A stretch of 64,000 nucleotides of DNA, taken from positions 124,001-188,000 of the forward strand of contig NZ_CABFJY010000022.1 of assembly GCF_901687125.1 (NCBI RefSeq), read 5' to 3'. The position numbers and the translations under genes are program-made. Source of the stretch: Actinobacillus vicugnae (GTDB lineage Bacteria > Pseudomonadota > Gammaproteobacteria > Enterobacterales > Pasteurellaceae). The notes under the pieces are model-generated. The model was not told the origin of the DNA, searched no databases, and saw nothing but the letters and a program-made list of their open reading frames with translations. This document shows positions 48,238-58,314 of the stretch, one piece after another (position 1 is the stretch's first letter; each line of letters begins with the position of its first letter).

Positions 48238-50151
48238 CTATACACTCAAATCTGCTTGATCACCTCGGTTTTGTAGCCATTGTTTACGATCCTCTGACCT
48301 CTTCTTCGCCAATAGCATATCCATAATTTCAAAGGTGTTCGGCTCGTTTTCTTCCACTGTATCCAACTCGTCTAACGTGAGCTGAACCAAACGGCGTGTA
48401 CTTGGATCCATGGTTGTTTCACGCAATTGGCTTGGATTCATCTCACCTAAACCTTTAAAGCGTTGCACATTCGGTTTACCTTTTTTCTTTGCTAAACGAG
48501 CCAAAATAGCCTCTTTTTCCGCTTCATCTAGTGCGTAATGCACCTCATCTTTACCAATATCAATGCGATAAAGCGGTGGCATTGCCACATAAACATGTCC
48601 ATTTTTCACCAAGTTCGGGAAATGACGTAAGAATAACGCACACAATAATGTCGCGATATGCAAGCCATCTGAATCCGCATCGGCAAGAATACAAACCTTA
48701 CCGTAACGCAATTCATCTAAATTATCGTTATCAGGATCAATCCCCATTGCCACCGCAATATCATGTACTTCTTGAGAGGCAAGCACTTGATCAGAAGAAA
48801 CCTCCCAAGTGTTTAGGATCTTACCTCGTAATGGCAAAATAGCCTGATAATCTTTATCACGAGCTTGTTTGGCTGAACCGCCCGCCGAATCGCCTTCGAC
48901 TAAGAAAAGCTCAGTACGGCTTAAATCTTGCGAAGTACAATCCGCTAACTTGCCTGGGAGCGCAGGGCCACTCACCAGTTTTTTACGCACCACTTTTTTG
49001 GCCGCACGCAATCGGCTTTGTGCCGATGAAATCGCCATTTCTGCAATCAGTTTACCTGTTTGCACATTTTGGTTTAGCCATAAACTAAACGCATCTTTGA
49101 TGGTACTATCCACATAACTAGAAGCCTGACGAGATGACAAACGTTCTTTAGTTTGCCCTGCAAATTGAGGCTCTTGAATTTTCAATGAAAGCACATAAGC
49201 ACAACGATTCCACACATCGTCCGCTGTTAATTTAACGCTTTTCGGCAGTAGATTATGAATTTCACAAAATTCCACCATGGCTTTTAATAAGCCATTACGC
49301 AAACCATTGACGTGCGTACCACCCTGTGCTGTTGGAATCAAGTTTACATAGCTTTCCGCCAATAACTCACCGCCTTCTGGTAACCAAGTTAGCGCCCAGC
49401 TCACAGCTTCAGTTTCCGCCACCACATCGCCAATAAATGGCGGATTGGGTAAGCATTCAAACTCTTTTAAGGCTTCGCTTAAATAATCTGATAAACCATC
49501 TTCGTAATACCAGGTTTCATTATTGTTATTAATATGATCGACAAAGTTGATGGTTAATTTTGGGCAAAGCACCGCTTTAGCACGCAATAAATGACGTAAA
49601 CGGCTAACTGAAAACTTAGCTGAATCAAAATATTTTGGATTTGGGTAGAAACGAACCGTTGTCCCTGTTTGCTTTTTCGGACAAGTGCCAACTACGGCTA
49701 ATTCTTCCACCTTCACCCCATTTTCAAAGGCTATTGTATAGATTTCGCCATTACGCTTAATTTTAATTTCTACCCGTTGAGAAAGCGCATTTACTACAGA
49801 GATCCCCACCCCGTGTAAACCGCCTGAGAAGGTATAGTTTTTATTCGAGAATTTTCCGCCTGCGTGTAATTTAGTCAGAATCAACTCTACCCCTGAAATT
49901 TTCTCGGTGGAATGAATATCCACAGGCATTCCTCGCCCATTATCAATTACTTCAAGGGAATTATCTGCATGCAAAATCACATCTATTTGAGAAGCATAGC
50001 CAGATAGCGCCTCATCGACACTGTTATCAATAACCTCTTGCCCTAAATGGTTTGGGCGAGTGGTATCCGTGTACATACCTGGGCGAAGTTGGACGGGTTC
50101 AAGATCTTTTAAAACGGTAATTTCATCAGCACCGTAGCGTTTATCAGACAT
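48238..50151 (-). CDS. parE: DNA topoisomerase IV subunit B
   Basis: ATP-dependent decatenase subunit, 637 residues (E. coli 630). GHKL ATPase: QEVIDNSVDEALSG, VIDNGRGMPVDIH, SGGLHGVGISVVNALS, AQGGTHVNGLR. TOPRIM domain: LFLVEGDSAGGSAKQARD and ILADADSDGLHIATLL. C-terminal QRFKGLGEMNPSQLRETTMDP. The partner gene parC is not in the window. Start at ATG 50151 (MSDKRYGADEITVL). Quinolone targets lie in this protein and ParC by family knowledge; nothing unusual is visible. Confidence 0.97.
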   Translation of the reverse strand: MSDKRYGADEITVLKDLEPVQLRPGMYTDTTRPNHLGQEVIDNSVDEALSGYASQIDVILHADNSLEVIDNGRGMPVDIHSTEKISGVELILTKLHAGGKFSNKNYTFSGGLHGVGISVVNALSQRVEIKIKRNGEIYTIAFENGVKVEELAVVGTCPKKQTGTTVRFYPNPKYFDSAKFSVSRLRHLLRAKAVLCPKLTINFVDHINNNNETWYYEDGLSDYLSEALKEFECLPNPPFIGDVVAETEAVSWALTWLPEGGELLAESYVNLIPTAQGGTHVNGLRNGLLKAMVEFCEIHNLLPKSVKLTADDVWNRCAYVLSLKIQEPQFAGQTKERLSSRQASSYVDSTIKDAFSLWLNQNVQTGKLIAEMAISSAQSRLRAAKKVVRKKLVSGPALPGKLADCTSQDLSRTELFLVEGDSAGGSAKQARDKDYQAILPLRGKILNTWEVSSDQVLASQEVHDIAVAMGIDPDNDNLDELRYGKVCILADADSDGLHIATLLCALFLRHFPNLVKNGHVYVAMPPLYRIDIGKDEVHYALDEAEKEAILARLAKKKGKPNVQRFKGLGEMNPSQLRETTMDPSTRRLVQLTLDELDTVEENEPNTFEIMDMLLAKKRSEDRKQWLQNRGDQADLSV

Positions 50152-50218
50152 GACTAAGTTCTCTTAATGGACGGAAAAGCTGGCATTCTAAGTAAGAATT
50201 ACTATTTTTGCAAAAAAT

Positions 50219-50605
50219 TTAGTATTTTAGACCGCTTAAAATCGAACATTCGGGGCTGTCATTCCCACAACAAGACTTACTCCAACTTTTCAATAAATTT
50301 AACATTTGTTGTAAATCGGCAATTTTTTGCTGAAGTTCTTCAATATGTTGTTCGGTAAGTTGTTTCACCGCGCGGCTAGTGCGTTGAGGGTCGTCGTTTA
50401 GTTTTAATAATTCGCTAATTTGCATCAATGAAAAGCCAACTTTTCGAGCATTACTAATAAAATGCAAGCGCTCTAAATCCGCTTCAGAATAAATTCGGTA
50501 GCCTGTCGCAGAACGTTGTGCTTGTGGCAGTAGCCCTGCTTTTTCGTAATCTCGAATCTGTTTCGCCGATAAATTGGCTTGTTTTGCTGCTTGACTAATA
50601 TTCAT
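50219..50605 (-). CDS. cueR: CueR, Cu(I)-responsive MerR-family regulator
   Basis: 128 residues. N-terminal MerR HTH (MNISQAAKQANLSAKQIRDYEKAGLLPQ, GYRIYSEADLERLHFI), dimerisation helix (about 75-108), and a C-terminal metal loop with two Cys separated by a short Asp/Ser/Pro loop (SKSCCGNDSPECSILSGL), the CueR signature for Cu(I)/Ag(I). Divergent from copZ-copA, whose promoter between them has the dyad and 19-bp spacer that CueR distorts to activate. Confidence 0.94.
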   Translation of the reverse strand: MNISQAAKQANLSAKQIRDYEKAGLLPQAQRSATGYRIYSEADLERLHFISNARKVGFSLMQISELLKLNDDPQRTSRAVKQLTEQHIEELQQKIADLQQMLNLLKSWSKSCCGNDSPECSILSGLKY

Positions 50606-50614
50606 AGTTACCTC

Positions 50615-50645
50615 TTGACCTTAACCTAGGGTTAAGCTTTATCAT
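50615..50645 (+). promoter_or_regulatory. CueR-controlled copZA promoter
   Basis: -35 TTGACC (50615-50620), 19-bp spacer, -10 TATCAT (50640-50645). The spacer holds the dyad CTTAACC-TAG-GGTTAAG (50620-50636). The overlong spacer is the hallmark of MerR/CueR activation. Confidence 0.85.
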
Positions 50646-50677
50646 AGCGCAAAATGTTCACTATACGGAGAAATAAA

Positions 50678-50878
50678 ATGACTATTACACTTAAACTTGA
50701 TGGTTTACATTGTGGCAACTGTGTGAAAAGCGTAGAAAAAGCCTTAAATGCGGTAGAAGGCGTAACTCAGGTAACCGTCACCTTAGATCCACAACAAGCG
50801 GTTGTAGAAGGCACAGTAAGCGCTGAAGTACTGATTGCAGCAGTAGATGATATTGGCTTTGAAGCAAGCCTCATCTAA
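50678..50878 (+). CDS. copZ: CopZ-like copper chaperone (HMA domain)
   Basis: 66 residues, one heavy-metal-associated ferredoxin-like domain with the copper-binding GLHCGNCVKSVEKAL motif (CxxC at residues about 12-15). Hands Cu(I) to CopA or buffers it in the cytosol. The start is ATG at 50678 with GGAG upstream. Directly downstream of the CueR-type promoter and 72 bp before copA. Confidence 0.92.
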   Translation: MTITLKLDGLHCGNCVKSVEKALNAVEGVTQVTVTLDPQQAVVEGTVSAEVLIAAVDDIGFEASLI

Positions 50879-50950
50879 CCCTAAACACGGAATACATGCA
50901 TCGTATTCCGTTGTTTTTCAGCCTTTTATTCTTTTCTTAGGACATAAAAT

Positions 50951-53101
50951 ATGACGAAAGAACATCAGCTTTTAATTGACGGTATGCATTGTGCAGCCTG
51001 CGTTCGTCGAGTTGAGAAAATCTTGATGAAAGTTGAAGGCGTTACTTTTGCAGCAGTCAATCTTGCCGACCAAACTGCCTTTGTTCAAGGTGAGGCAAAT
51101 CCGCAAACAATGGTGCAAGCGGTCGAGAAAATTGGTTTTGGCGCAGAAATTTTAGAAAGCGAGCAAGCACGCCGAATCAAACAACAAGCACAAACACAAC
51201 GCACGTTAAGCCATAAAAAATGGCAGTTTGTCAGCGCTTTAGTAGTGGGTTTTGGCTTAGTTGCACTTGGTTTAGTGATCGGAATGGTGCCAAATGAAAG
51301 CAATTTACTTTATTGGTTTATCGCTGCAGCGGTCAGTTTATTTACCATGTATTTTGCGGGCAAAGATTTCTTTGTCAGCGCATGGGTAAGTTTAAAAAAC
51401 AAAGCTTCCACTATGGATACTTTAGTTGCCCTGAGTACAGGTGTCGCGTGGCTTTATTCCTTCTGGCTAACCTTATTTCCACAGCCGAACGCACACGTTT
51501 ATTTTGAAGCGAGTGTGATGATTATCGGCTTTATCAATTTAGGTAAATTTCTTGAATTAAAAGCCAAACAGCGCTCCTCATTAGCGCTAGAAAAATTGCT
51601 CGATTTCGCCCCACAACAAGCGGTCATTTTTGATGAAAATAATGCAACGCGAACTATTCCAGTCAAAGGCATCAAGCCAGAAATGCGGGTGCAAGCATTA
51701 ACAGGCGATCGTCTTGCGGTGGACGGTAGATTAGCCAGCGGTTCGATTTGGGTGGATGAGTCTATGCTCACAGGTGAAGCATTGCCGATTGAGAAAAAAG
51801 TAGGCGATAAAGTACGTGCTGGTACGCTTATCCAAGACGGTGCAGGTGTTTATATTGCGGAGCAAGTCGGTAACCAAACGGCACTTGCTCGTGTGATTAA
51901 TGCAGTACGCCATGCGCAATCCAGTAAGCCACCACTTGCGCAATTTGTGGATAAAGTCGCGAGCGTTTTCGTGCCTGTAGTGGTGAGTATTGCGCTGATA
52001 AGCGGTCTAATTTGGCTATTACTAGGCAAAGAATTATCGTTTGTGCTTTCGATTTTTACCACCGTATTGATTATTGCTTGTCCCTGTGCGCTTGGTTTAG
52101 CAATTCCGCTTTCGACTATTGCGGGCGTAGCTCGCGCAGCAGAATTTGGCGTGCTTGTGCGTAATATCGAAGCGCTACAAGCTGGGTCTGAAATTGATAC
52201 TTTGGTCTTTGATAAAACGGGTACGCTCACTACAGGGGAAATGACTGTTTCTAATGTGCAAACCTTTAACGGATTTGAGCAGGCTCGTTTGCTCCAATTG
52301 GCAAAAAGTCTTGAATTACACGCTTCTCACCCGATTGCGAAAGCCATAGTAAAATTTGCAGAAAATCAGACCGCTTGTGAGGTAAGCGAGGTGCAAATCG
52401 TAAGAGGCGCAGGCATGCTTGCTAAAATAGGGGCAGATAAAATCAAACTTGGTAATGCGAAATTTGTAAATCCTGCAGTAAACCTGACCGCTTCTTGTGC
52501 CACCCAAATTTTCATGGCAGTAAATGAGCAAGTGGTTGGTGTACTAACTATTGAAGATCAGCTACGTCCTGAAGCTAAAGCGATGATCGAACAATTTAAA
52601 GTGGAAGGTTATCAATGCTTAATGTTAACGGGTGATCGCCAAACTACCGCTGAATATTTTGCACAACAACTTGGCTTAGATGGCGTGATTGCTGAAGTAC
52701 TACCTGAACAAAAGGCGGATAAAATTCGAGAATTACAAGCACAGGGCAAAAAAGTTGCGATGGTGGGGGACGGCATTAATGATGCTCCTGCTTTAGCGCA
52801 AGCTAATGTTGGTATCGCAATGCACAACGGCTCAGATATTGCGGTGGAAACCGCTGATCTTTCGCTGATGCAACAGGGCTTAGCACCTGTTGTGCAAATT
52901 TTGCCATTCGCTAAACGGGTTCTGCGTAATATGAAGCAAAGTTTATTAGGTGCTTTTATGTATAACGTGATTGCGATCCCCATAGCGGCTGGAGTACTTT
53001 ATCCGTTCACAGGTTGGCTACTCAACCCAATGATCGCTGCCATTGCGATGACGATGTCTTCGATCACTGTTGTGTTAAATAGCCAAAGGTTGTTGAAATA
53101 A
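50951..53101 (+). CDS. copA: Cu(+)-exporting P1B-type ATPase CopA
   Basis: 716 residues, inner membrane. One N-terminal HMA domain (GMHCAACVRRVEKIL), shorter than E. coli CopA, which has two; CopZ may supply the missing one. Transmembrane metal site CPC (IIACPCALGLAIPL), phosphorylation loop DKTGTLT, SHPIAKA nucleotide site, MLTGDRQTTAEYFA and MVGDGINDAPALAQA hinge, then the last helices with YN and MxxSS (MAFMYNVIAIPIA-like, MTMSSITVVLNS). Extrudes Cu(I). USS copies lie inside (51616-51625, 52369-52378). Confidence 0.95.
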   Translation: MTKEHQLLIDGMHCAACVRRVEKILMKVEGVTFAAVNLADQTAFVQGEANPQTMVQAVEKIGFGAEILESEQARRIKQQAQTQRTLSHKKWQFVSALVVGFGLVALGLVIGMVPNESNLLYWFIAAAVSLFTMYFAGKDFFVSAWVSLKNKASTMDTLVALSTGVAWLYSFWLTLFPQPNAHVYFEASVMIIGFINLGKFLELKAKQRSSLALEKLLDFAPQQAVIFDENNATRTIPVKGIKPEMRVQALTGDRLAVDGRLASGSIWVDESMLTGEALPIEKKVGDKVRAGTLIQDGAGVYIAEQVGNQTALARVINAVRHAQSSKPPLAQFVDKVASVFVPVVVSIALISGLIWLLLGKELSFVLSIFTTVLIIACPCALGLAIPLSTIAGVARAAEFGVLVRNIEALQAGSEIDTLVFDKTGTLTTGEMTVSNVQTFNGFEQARLLQLAKSLELHASHPIAKAIVKFAENQTACEVSEVQIVRGAGMLAKIGADKIKLGNAKFVNPAVNLTASCATQIFMAVNEQVVGVLTIEDQLRPEAKAMIEQFKVEGYQCLMLTGDRQTTAEYFAQQLGLDGVIAEVLPEQKADKIRELQAQGKKVAMVGDGINDAPALAQANVGIAMHNGSDIAVETADLSLMQQGLAPVVQILPFAKRVLRNMKQSLLGAFMYNVIAIPIAAGVLYPFTGWLLNPMIAAIAMTMSSITVVLNSQRLLK

Positions 53102-53290
53102 CTAAACCGTCGTCACTATATTCTCGCTTTCTAAGAGAGGAAAATTTGCAAAAGTTTTGGGAAATTTAACCGCTTTTTTTCTAATCAATAACATAGATTA
53201 TTTAGCGATAGAAATTACAGCGTTATATAGAAGGCATTGGGAAATAGAAATGTGTTTCAAAGTTATTAAATAGCATTGTGGTTTTAATCA

Positions 53291-53320
53291 TGAAAGGTGC
53301 GTTAGCAAACGCACCTTTCA
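53291..53320. terminator. Hairpin between copA and ruvC
   Basis: Perfect 13-bp stem TGAAAGGTGCGTT (53291-53303) and AACGCACCTTTCA (53308-53320), loop AGCA. It serves convergent copA and/or ruvC; T-runs are weak. The remaining 190 bp between the copA stop and the hairpin hold only a degenerate uptake sequence. Confidence 0.65.
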
Positions 53321-53355
53321 CTTAACAGGTGTAAACGCTTTCATTGGGTTACTCA

Positions 53356-53934
53356 CTAACCCCTTAGGCGGAATCTGCCTCGGCTGTAGCGGGTTTTCAT
53401 TAGGGCAAGGATTTGTTCTTTATCGCTAGTTACTTTTTGGTTGCTCTGTTTTGCCACCACTAGTGAATGCTGGATTGAATGCGCATGAGTAATTGCAATT
53501 GCTAAAGCATCGGCTGCATCGGATTGCGGTTTGGCGGAAAGTTGTAGCATCCGAGTAACCATATCTTGCACTTGGATTTTATCTGCCGAGCCAATGCCTG
53601 TTACGGTTTGTTTTACTAAACGAGCAGCATATTCAAAAACAGGCAAATCGTGATTAACCGCCGCAACAATAGCAGTGCCTCGTGCCTGCCCTAGTTTTAA
53701 TGCCGAGTCAGCGTTTTTTGCCATAAATACCTGTTCAATAGCAAACATATCGGGTTGAAATTGGGTAATAATTTCCGTTACCCCTGCATAAATACGTTTT
53801 AAACGGCTAGGTAAGTCATCCACAGAAGTTCGAATTGAGCCACTTCCTAGATATTCTAAATGGCGTCCAGTCTGGCGAATCACGCCATAACCTGTCACCC
53901 GAGAGCCAGGGTCAATTCCTAAAATAATCGGCAT
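53356..53934 (-). CDS. ruvC: Holliday junction resolvase RuvC
   Basis: Cuts four-way junctions with RuvAB; 192 residues. Catalytic acids in [16 protein letters not shown] (Asp7), [23 protein letters not shown] (Glu), and [15 protein letters not shown] (two Asp). The C-terminus is about 20 residues longer than in E. coli (173) and basic ([13 protein letters not shown]). The start at ATG 53934 gives the standard [10 protein letters not shown]; the in-frame extension from 53976 is unsupported. ruvAB are not in the window. Order aspS-nudB-yebC-ruvC as in E. coli, with a lipoprotein gene inserted. Confidence 0.96.
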   Translation of the reverse strand: MPIILGIDPGSRVTGYGVIRQTGRHLEYLGSGSIRTSVDDLPSRLKRIYAGVTEIITQFQPDMFAIEQVFMAKNADSALKLGQARGTAIVAAVNHDLPVFEYAARLVKQTVTGIGSADKIQVQDMVTRMLQLSAKPQSDAADALAIAITHAHSIQHSLVVAKQSNQKVTSDKEQILALMKTRYSRGRFRLRG

Positions 53935-53956
53935 AGTTTGTCCAATATATGAAAAC

Positions 53957-53998
53957 AAGCGGGCGGATTTGCACAAAAATTTACAAATCCGCCCGCTT
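53957..53998 (-). terminator. GC-rich inverted pair, terminator of the lipoprotein gene
   Basis: AAGCGGGCGGATTTG (53957-53971) and its exact inverse (53984-53998), 12-nt loop. It resembles an uptake-sequence pair with both halves changed in the same way (GCGGGCGG for GCGGTC), as if compensating to keep the stem. Confidence 0.75.
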
Positions 53999-54017
53999 AT
54001 CTAAACGAATCAATCTG

Positions 54018-54542
54018 TTATTTATTTAATTTTGCTGTTGCAGTTTGATTAATTTCGCAGTTTTTTGCAAGGATTTCATCTGCATTTTTACCTTTTTTGA
54101 ATAACATTCCTGCTTCGGTTTTATTAAAAGTTGAAAGCGTGAAAGTATCATCTAGATTCCAGACATGTGTTTTTGATTCGAATGAAGCAAAGTCTTTATT
54201 TTTTTCATTTCGCATTAACCCTTTTACCGCTACATCATTAACGCTTAATGTTGAACTGATTGCTTTTTCACCTTCAAACTCATAGCTTGCAACAACGGTT
54301 TTATTGCTTTGGCATTGGTAAACTACAGTTTTAGAAGATGTAGTTAATTTATTTTTTACAGTATTTACCGTGTTTGAAACGCTGGTAGATACAGCATTTG
54401 CACCTTCTTTTACTGCATTAGTTGTTGCTGAAGCCGCATTTGATGCGCCTTCAGTTACGGTTGATGCTACATCGCTAGCAGTGGCGCAAGCCGCTAAAAG
54501 AGTCGCTAAAGATAATGCCGAAGCAAATTTTGTTAATTTCAT
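54018..54542 (-). CDS. Predicted lipoprotein of unknown function
   Basis: 174 residues. Lipoprotein signal MKLTKFASALSLATLLAAC (lipobox LAAC, Cys19), then a 50-residue Ala/Ser/Thr/Val-rich stretch with repeated heptad-like spacing (SNAASATTNAVKEGANAVS). The C-terminal globular part starts at VVYQCQSNKTVVASYEFEGEK and ends in AKNCEINQTATAKLNK; its two Cys may form a disulfide. The YQC...Y-x-F pattern faintly recalls MliC-type lysozyme inhibitors, but I cannot support that call. Lies between yebC and ruvC with its own terminator. Confidence 0.7.
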   Translation of the reverse strand: MKLTKFASALSLATLLAACATASDVASTVTEGASNAASATTNAVKEGANAVSTSVSNTVNTVKNKLTTSSKTVVYQCQSNKTVVASYEFEGEKAISSTLSVNDVAVKGLMRNEKNKDFASFESKTHVWNLDDTFTLSTFNKTEAGMLFKKGKNADEILAKNCEINQTATAKLNK

Positions 54543-54638
54543 TTTATATTCCTTATGTTAGGGATAAACACACACGCTTTAAACGCATTCATTAGATGTT
54601 TGATTATTGAATTTAGTTCAATTTAAGTAAAAAAAAGA

Positions 54639-54659
54639 AGCCAACTTCAAAAGTTGGCT
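54639..54659 (-). terminator. Terminator downstream of yebC
   Basis: AGCCAACTT (54639-54647), loop CAA (54648-54650), AAGTTGGCT (54651-54659), with a T-run on the minus strand (54629-54636). Confidence 0.85.
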
Positions 54660-54671
54660 ATGTATTGTAAT

Positions 54672-55412
54672 TTATAGCAATGCAGCAACTTCATCGCTGA
54701 TTTCACCGTTGTGATATACGTTTTGTACATCATCACAATCTTCTAAACGGTTAATTAAATCTAATAATTTTGGTGCTGTTTCCGCATCAAGCTCAACGGT
54801 TGTTGATGGAATCATGGTTACTTCAGCATTTTCAATTTTGAAACCTGCTTTTTCAATGCCATCACGTACATCACCTAAATCTTCCCATGCGGTGTAAATT
54901 TCAAATGAACCGTCTTCTTGTGGTTGAATATCATCAGCACCCGCTTCAATAGCTGCTTCAGTTAGTGCATCTTCATCGCCAGAAGCGATTAAAATCAACC
55001 CTTTTTTGCTGAATAAGTAGCCAACAGAACCTTCAGTACCTAAGTTACCGCCACATTTTGTGAAGCTTGGACGAACTTGTGAAATGGTACGGTTTGCGTT
55101 ATCACTTAAACATTCCACCATTACTGCAGTACCGCCTGGGCCGTAACCTTCGTAGATTTTGGTTTCCATATTGGTATCATCGCCACCGCCCACACCACGC
55201 TCAATTGCACGGTTGATCGTGTCGCGTGTCATATTGTTTGATAACGCTTTATCCACCGCTGAACGTAAACGAGGGTTAGAAGCGACATCACCACCACCTA
55301 ATTTAGCAGCAGTCACTAATTCACGAATTAATTTAGTAAAAATTTTACCACGTTGCGCATCTTGTGCTGCTTTACGGTGTTTAATGTTAGCCCACTTACT
55401 ATGACCTGCCAT
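54672..55412 (-). CDS. yebC: YebC/TACO1-family protein
   Basis: 246 residues. [32 protein letters not shown] opens the family; [30 protein letters not shown] and [22 protein letters not shown] are invariant parts. Described as a transcriptional regulator and, more recently, as a factor that relieves ribosome stalling. The start is ATG with AAGGAAA upstream. Follows nudB. Confidence 0.95.
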   Translation of the reverse strand: MAGHSKWANIKHRKAAQDAQRGKIFTKLIRELVTAAKLGGGDVASNPRLRSAVDKALSNNMTRDTINRAIERGVGGGDDTNMETKIYEGYGPGGTAVMVECLSDNANRTISQVRPSFTKCGGNLGTEGSVGYLFSKKGLILIASGDEDALTEAAIEAGADDIQPQEDGSFEIYTAWEDLGDVRDGIEKAGFKIENAEVTMIPSTTVELDAETAPKLLDLINRLEDCDDVQNVYHNGEISDEVAALL

Positions 55413-55459
55413 GCTATTGTTTCCTTCTTTATTTAATATGAATAGATCCCGCTCCCTTT

Positions 55460-55909
55460 CTAAAGAGGGGAATTGTTTGTTAAAAATTTTGCAATCGCCT
55501 GCGCATTATTCGGCGATTTTGTTCGTTGAATCGCTTGTGCTGGCGAAAGCCATTCAAACGCTAAATGCTCCGTCAAAATGGGCGCACGCTCGCTAGGTAG
55601 CCCTAACAAAAACCAATGTTCCACGCAGTGCGTGATTTCAGGGGCGTATTTATAGCGAAAATGCGGAAAAATCTCAAATTCTACTGTTTCATTGCAATCT
55701 ATGAGCGTAAATTTTTCCGCCACAATATCAATTCCAACTTCTTCTTTCACTTCGCGAAGTGCCGTTTTAAACGGTTGTTCGTTTGGTTCAAGTGAACCTG
55801 TTACCGATTGCCAAAATTCAGGATCGTCTTGGCGTTGAAGCATTAATACTTTTCCTGAATTTTGAGCATAGATCACAACTAAAACGGAGTAAGGATTTTT
55901 GTATTTCAT
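55460..55909 (-). CDS. nudB: Dihydroneopterin triphosphate pyrophosphatase
   Basis: Nudix hydrolase of folate synthesis, 149 residues (E. coli NudB 150). Nudix box [23 protein letters not shown] with REVKEEVG intact; flanking segments [29 protein letters not shown] and [21 protein letters not shown] match NudB. Between aspS and yebC, same as in E. coli. The other folate gene of the window, folK, is 8 kb away. Confidence 0.93.
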   Translation of the reverse strand: MKYKNPYSVLVVIYAQNSGKVLMLQRQDDPEFWQSVTGSLEPNEQPFKTALREVKEEVGIDIVAEKFTLIDCNETVEFEIFPHFRYKYAPEITHCVEHWFLLGLPSERAPILTEHLAFEWLSPAQAIQRTKSPNNAQAIAKFLTNNSPL

Positions 55910-55939
55910 TGCAAAAAATCCGCGTTTTTTGACCGCTTA

Positions 55940-57715
55940 TTATTCTGCTTTCTCTTTGCTTATCACCGAAATGCCAAGCTCTTCCAACGCTTGCGGGTTT
56001 GCAAAGCTTGGTGCTTCGGTCATTAAACACGCCGCTGCAGTGGTTTTCGGGAAGGCGATAACATCACGGATATTTTCTGTACCTGTGATAAGCATAGTCA
56101 AACGGTCTAAACCGAATGCAAGACCTGCATGTGGTGGGGTACCGAATTTTAATGCATCTAATAAGAAGCCGAATTTTTCTTGTTGATCTTGTTCGTTAAT
56201 ACCAAGAATGCCGAACACAGTTTGTTGCATTTTCGGATCGTAAATACGCACCGAACCGCCACCTACTTCGTAGCCGTTGATCACCATATCGTATGCATTT
56301 GCAACCGCATTCACAGGATTTGCTGCTAATTCCTCTGGGGTTAAATCTTTAGGTGAGGTGAATGGATGGTGCATTGCAGAAAGATTGCCTTCGCTGTCTT
56401 TTTCAAACATAGGGAAATCAACCACCCAAAGTGGTTTCCAAGCGGTTAAATCCGTGATATTTAAGTCACGACCTACTTTAAGACGTAACGCGCCCATTGC
56501 ATCGGCAACTATATTCGCTTTGTCTGCGCCAAAGAATAGGATATCGCCATTTTGTGCATTAACACGCTCAAAGAGGGCTTTAAAAATCTCTTCATTGAAG
56601 AATTTTGCCACTGGGCTTTGAATACCGTCTAAGCCAGCGTTGATGTCGTTAATTTTTGCCCACGCTAAGCCTTTCGCACCGTAAATGCTCACGAAATTAG
56701 TATATTCATCAATTTGTTTACGGGTTAATTCGGCACCGTTTGGCACACGAAGCACCGCAACACGTCCTTCAGGATCGTTAGCTGGTGCATTAAATACTTT
56801 AAATTCGACCGATTTTAGAATATCAGCAACATCCACTAATTCAAGTGGGTTGCGTAAATCTGGTTTGTCTGAACCAAAACGGCGCATTGCTTCATGCCAA
56901 GTCATCATCGGGAATTTGCCTAAATCCACGTTTAAACGATCTAACCATAAACCGTGGATCATTTTCTCCATTAATTCACGCACTTCTTCTGCAGTTAAGA
57001 ATGAAGTTTCCACATCAATTTGGGTAAATTCAGGCTGACGATCCGCACGTAAATCTTCATCACGGAAACATTTTACGATTTGGTAGTAACGGTCAAAACC
57101 CGACATCATTAGCAACTGTTTGAACAGCTGTGGTGATTGCGGTAATGCGTAGAATTTGCCATTGTGTACACGGCTTGGCACTAAATAGTCACGTGCACCT
57201 TCAGGTGTAGCTTTAGTTAGCATTGGTGTTTCGATATCAAGGAAACCGTTATCATCCATATAGCGACGCACAAAGCTGGTAATTTTGGCACGGGTTTTGA
57301 GTTTTTCCGCCATTTCTGGGCGACGTAAATCAAGGTAACGATATTTTAAGCGCTGTTCTTCGGTATTGTTTTGGTTGAAATCAAGTGGTAAAACGTCAGC
57401 GTTGTTATACACTACTATGTTTTTCACAAGAACTTCGATTTCGCCTGTCGCCATTTCTTTGTTAATTTGCGACTCATCACGGGCAATCACTTCACCTTGA
57501 ATTTGCACACAAGCTTCTGAGCGTAAGCTTGACGCAATTTTAAAAATCGCTTCATCTTTTTCATCAAAGAAAACTTGTACAATTCCTTCACGGTCACGAA
57601 TTTGCATAAAAATAAAACGACCTAGGTTACGAACACGATGTACCCAACCGCTTAAAGTTACGGTTTGACCAACGTGTGATTTGCGTAAATCGCCACAATA
57701 ATGAGAACGCATCAT
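55940..57715 (-). CDS. aspS: Aspartyl-tRNA synthetase
   Basis: Class IIb synthetase, 591 residues. N-terminal OB-fold anticodon domain ([29 protein letters not shown]), class II motif 2 [20 protein letters not shown], a bacterial GAD insertion (about 290-410), and motif 3 [15 protein letters not shown]. The start is ATG 57715, directly followed by another ATG; AAAGGAT upstream fits either. The first gene of aspS-nudB-yebC. Confidence 0.97.
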   Translation of the reverse strand: MMRSHYCGDLRKSHVGQTVTLSGWVHRVRNLGRFIFMQIRDREGIVQVFFDEKDEAIFKIASSLRSEACVQIQGEVIARDESQINKEMATGEIEVLVKNIVVYNNADVLPLDFNQNNTEEQRLKYRYLDLRRPEMAEKLKTRAKITSFVRRYMDDNGFLDIETPMLTKATPEGARDYLVPSRVHNGKFYALPQSPQLFKQLLMMSGFDRYYQIVKCFRDEDLRADRQPEFTQIDVETSFLTAEEVRELMEKMIHGLWLDRLNVDLGKFPMMTWHEAMRRFGSDKPDLRNPLELVDVADILKSVEFKVFNAPANDPEGRVAVLRVPNGAELTRKQIDEYTNFVSIYGAKGLAWAKINDINAGLDGIQSPVAKFFNEEIFKALFERVNAQNGDILFFGADKANIVADAMGALRLKVGRDLNITDLTAWKPLWVVDFPMFEKDSEGNLSAMHHPFTSPKDLTPEELAANPVNAVANAYDMVINGYEVGGGSVRIYDPKMQQTVFGILGINEQDQQEKFGFLLDALKFGTPPHAGLAFGLDRLTMLITGTENIRDVIAFPKTTAAACLMTEAPSFANPQALEELGISVISKEKAE

Positions 57716-57945
57716 ATAAACTTATCCTTTAAAATTTTGAAAAATGGTTTCTAAAAATGAGAAAAAACTTTCGAATTATAGCCGAAAATCAAGCTAGATA
57801 CGACCTACAAGCGGTCGTTTTTCACAAATTTTTTACGAAGTAAACTAAAAAGATAAAAATCATTTTGCGAGCGGGATCGAAAAAAGCAAAAAAGATAATT
57901 GGCAAATATAAATGCCTGATTAGACGGAATATCTTTATTATTTTT

Positions 57946-57964
57946 TATACGCTTTAGGCGTATA
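57946..57964 (+). promoter_or_regulatory. Palindromic operator of the toxin-antitoxin remnant
   Basis: TATACGC (57946-57952) and GCGTATA (57958-57964), 5-bp centre, lie just before the ribosome site of the toxin pseudogene. Typical place for antitoxin autoregulation. The 230 bp between aspS and this site hold an exact uptake sequence (57807-57816) and nothing else recognised. Confidence 0.55.
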
Positions 57965-57975
57965 GTGAGGTGTCG

Positions 57976-58314
57976 GTGACATTATCATTTATTGAATTAC
58001 CTCCTTTTGAGAAATTTCGGCAACAGTATTTAACCAATGAAGCATATCGGCAGTTTCAGTAAGTATTATTAGCCGAACCAGAAAAAGGTGATGTGATTCA
58101 AGACATTCATGGATTACGCAAAATTCGTGTTGCAGTCCAACAAAAAGGAAAAAGGGCTGGCGCTAGGGTAATCTATTATTACTATGCGAATGGCGCTCAA
58201 ATTTGGCTATTTACAGGCTATGATAAATCGGAAAAAGTTGATTTAAGTGTTGAGGAATGAAAAGCGTTTTCAAAAGTTCTTGAACATTTAAAAGCATTAG
58301 CGGAGAAGCAATAA
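57976..58314 (+). pseudogene. Decayed RelE/HigB-type toxin with two in-frame stops
   Basis: Frame from GTG 57976 (GAGG 5 nt upstream) reads VTLSFIELPPFEKFRQQYL, then TAA at codon 29 (58060-58062), TGA at codon 95 (58258-58260), and the natural stop at codon 113 overlapping the antitoxin start (TAATG). Between the stops the frame is fully toxin-like: GDVIQDIHGLRKIRVAVQ, GARVIYYYYANGAQIWLFTGYDK. Both lesions are single-base-type nonsense codons in an otherwise intact 112-codon gene, so the family (RelE/HigB, type II mRNA interferase) is clear and the product must be truncated unless read through. Confidence 0.82.

Noticed and set aside
53102..53290. Small gene in the copA-ruvC gap
   Set aside because: No frame with a ribosome site and plausible product; only a degenerate uptake sequence and AT-rich DNA.
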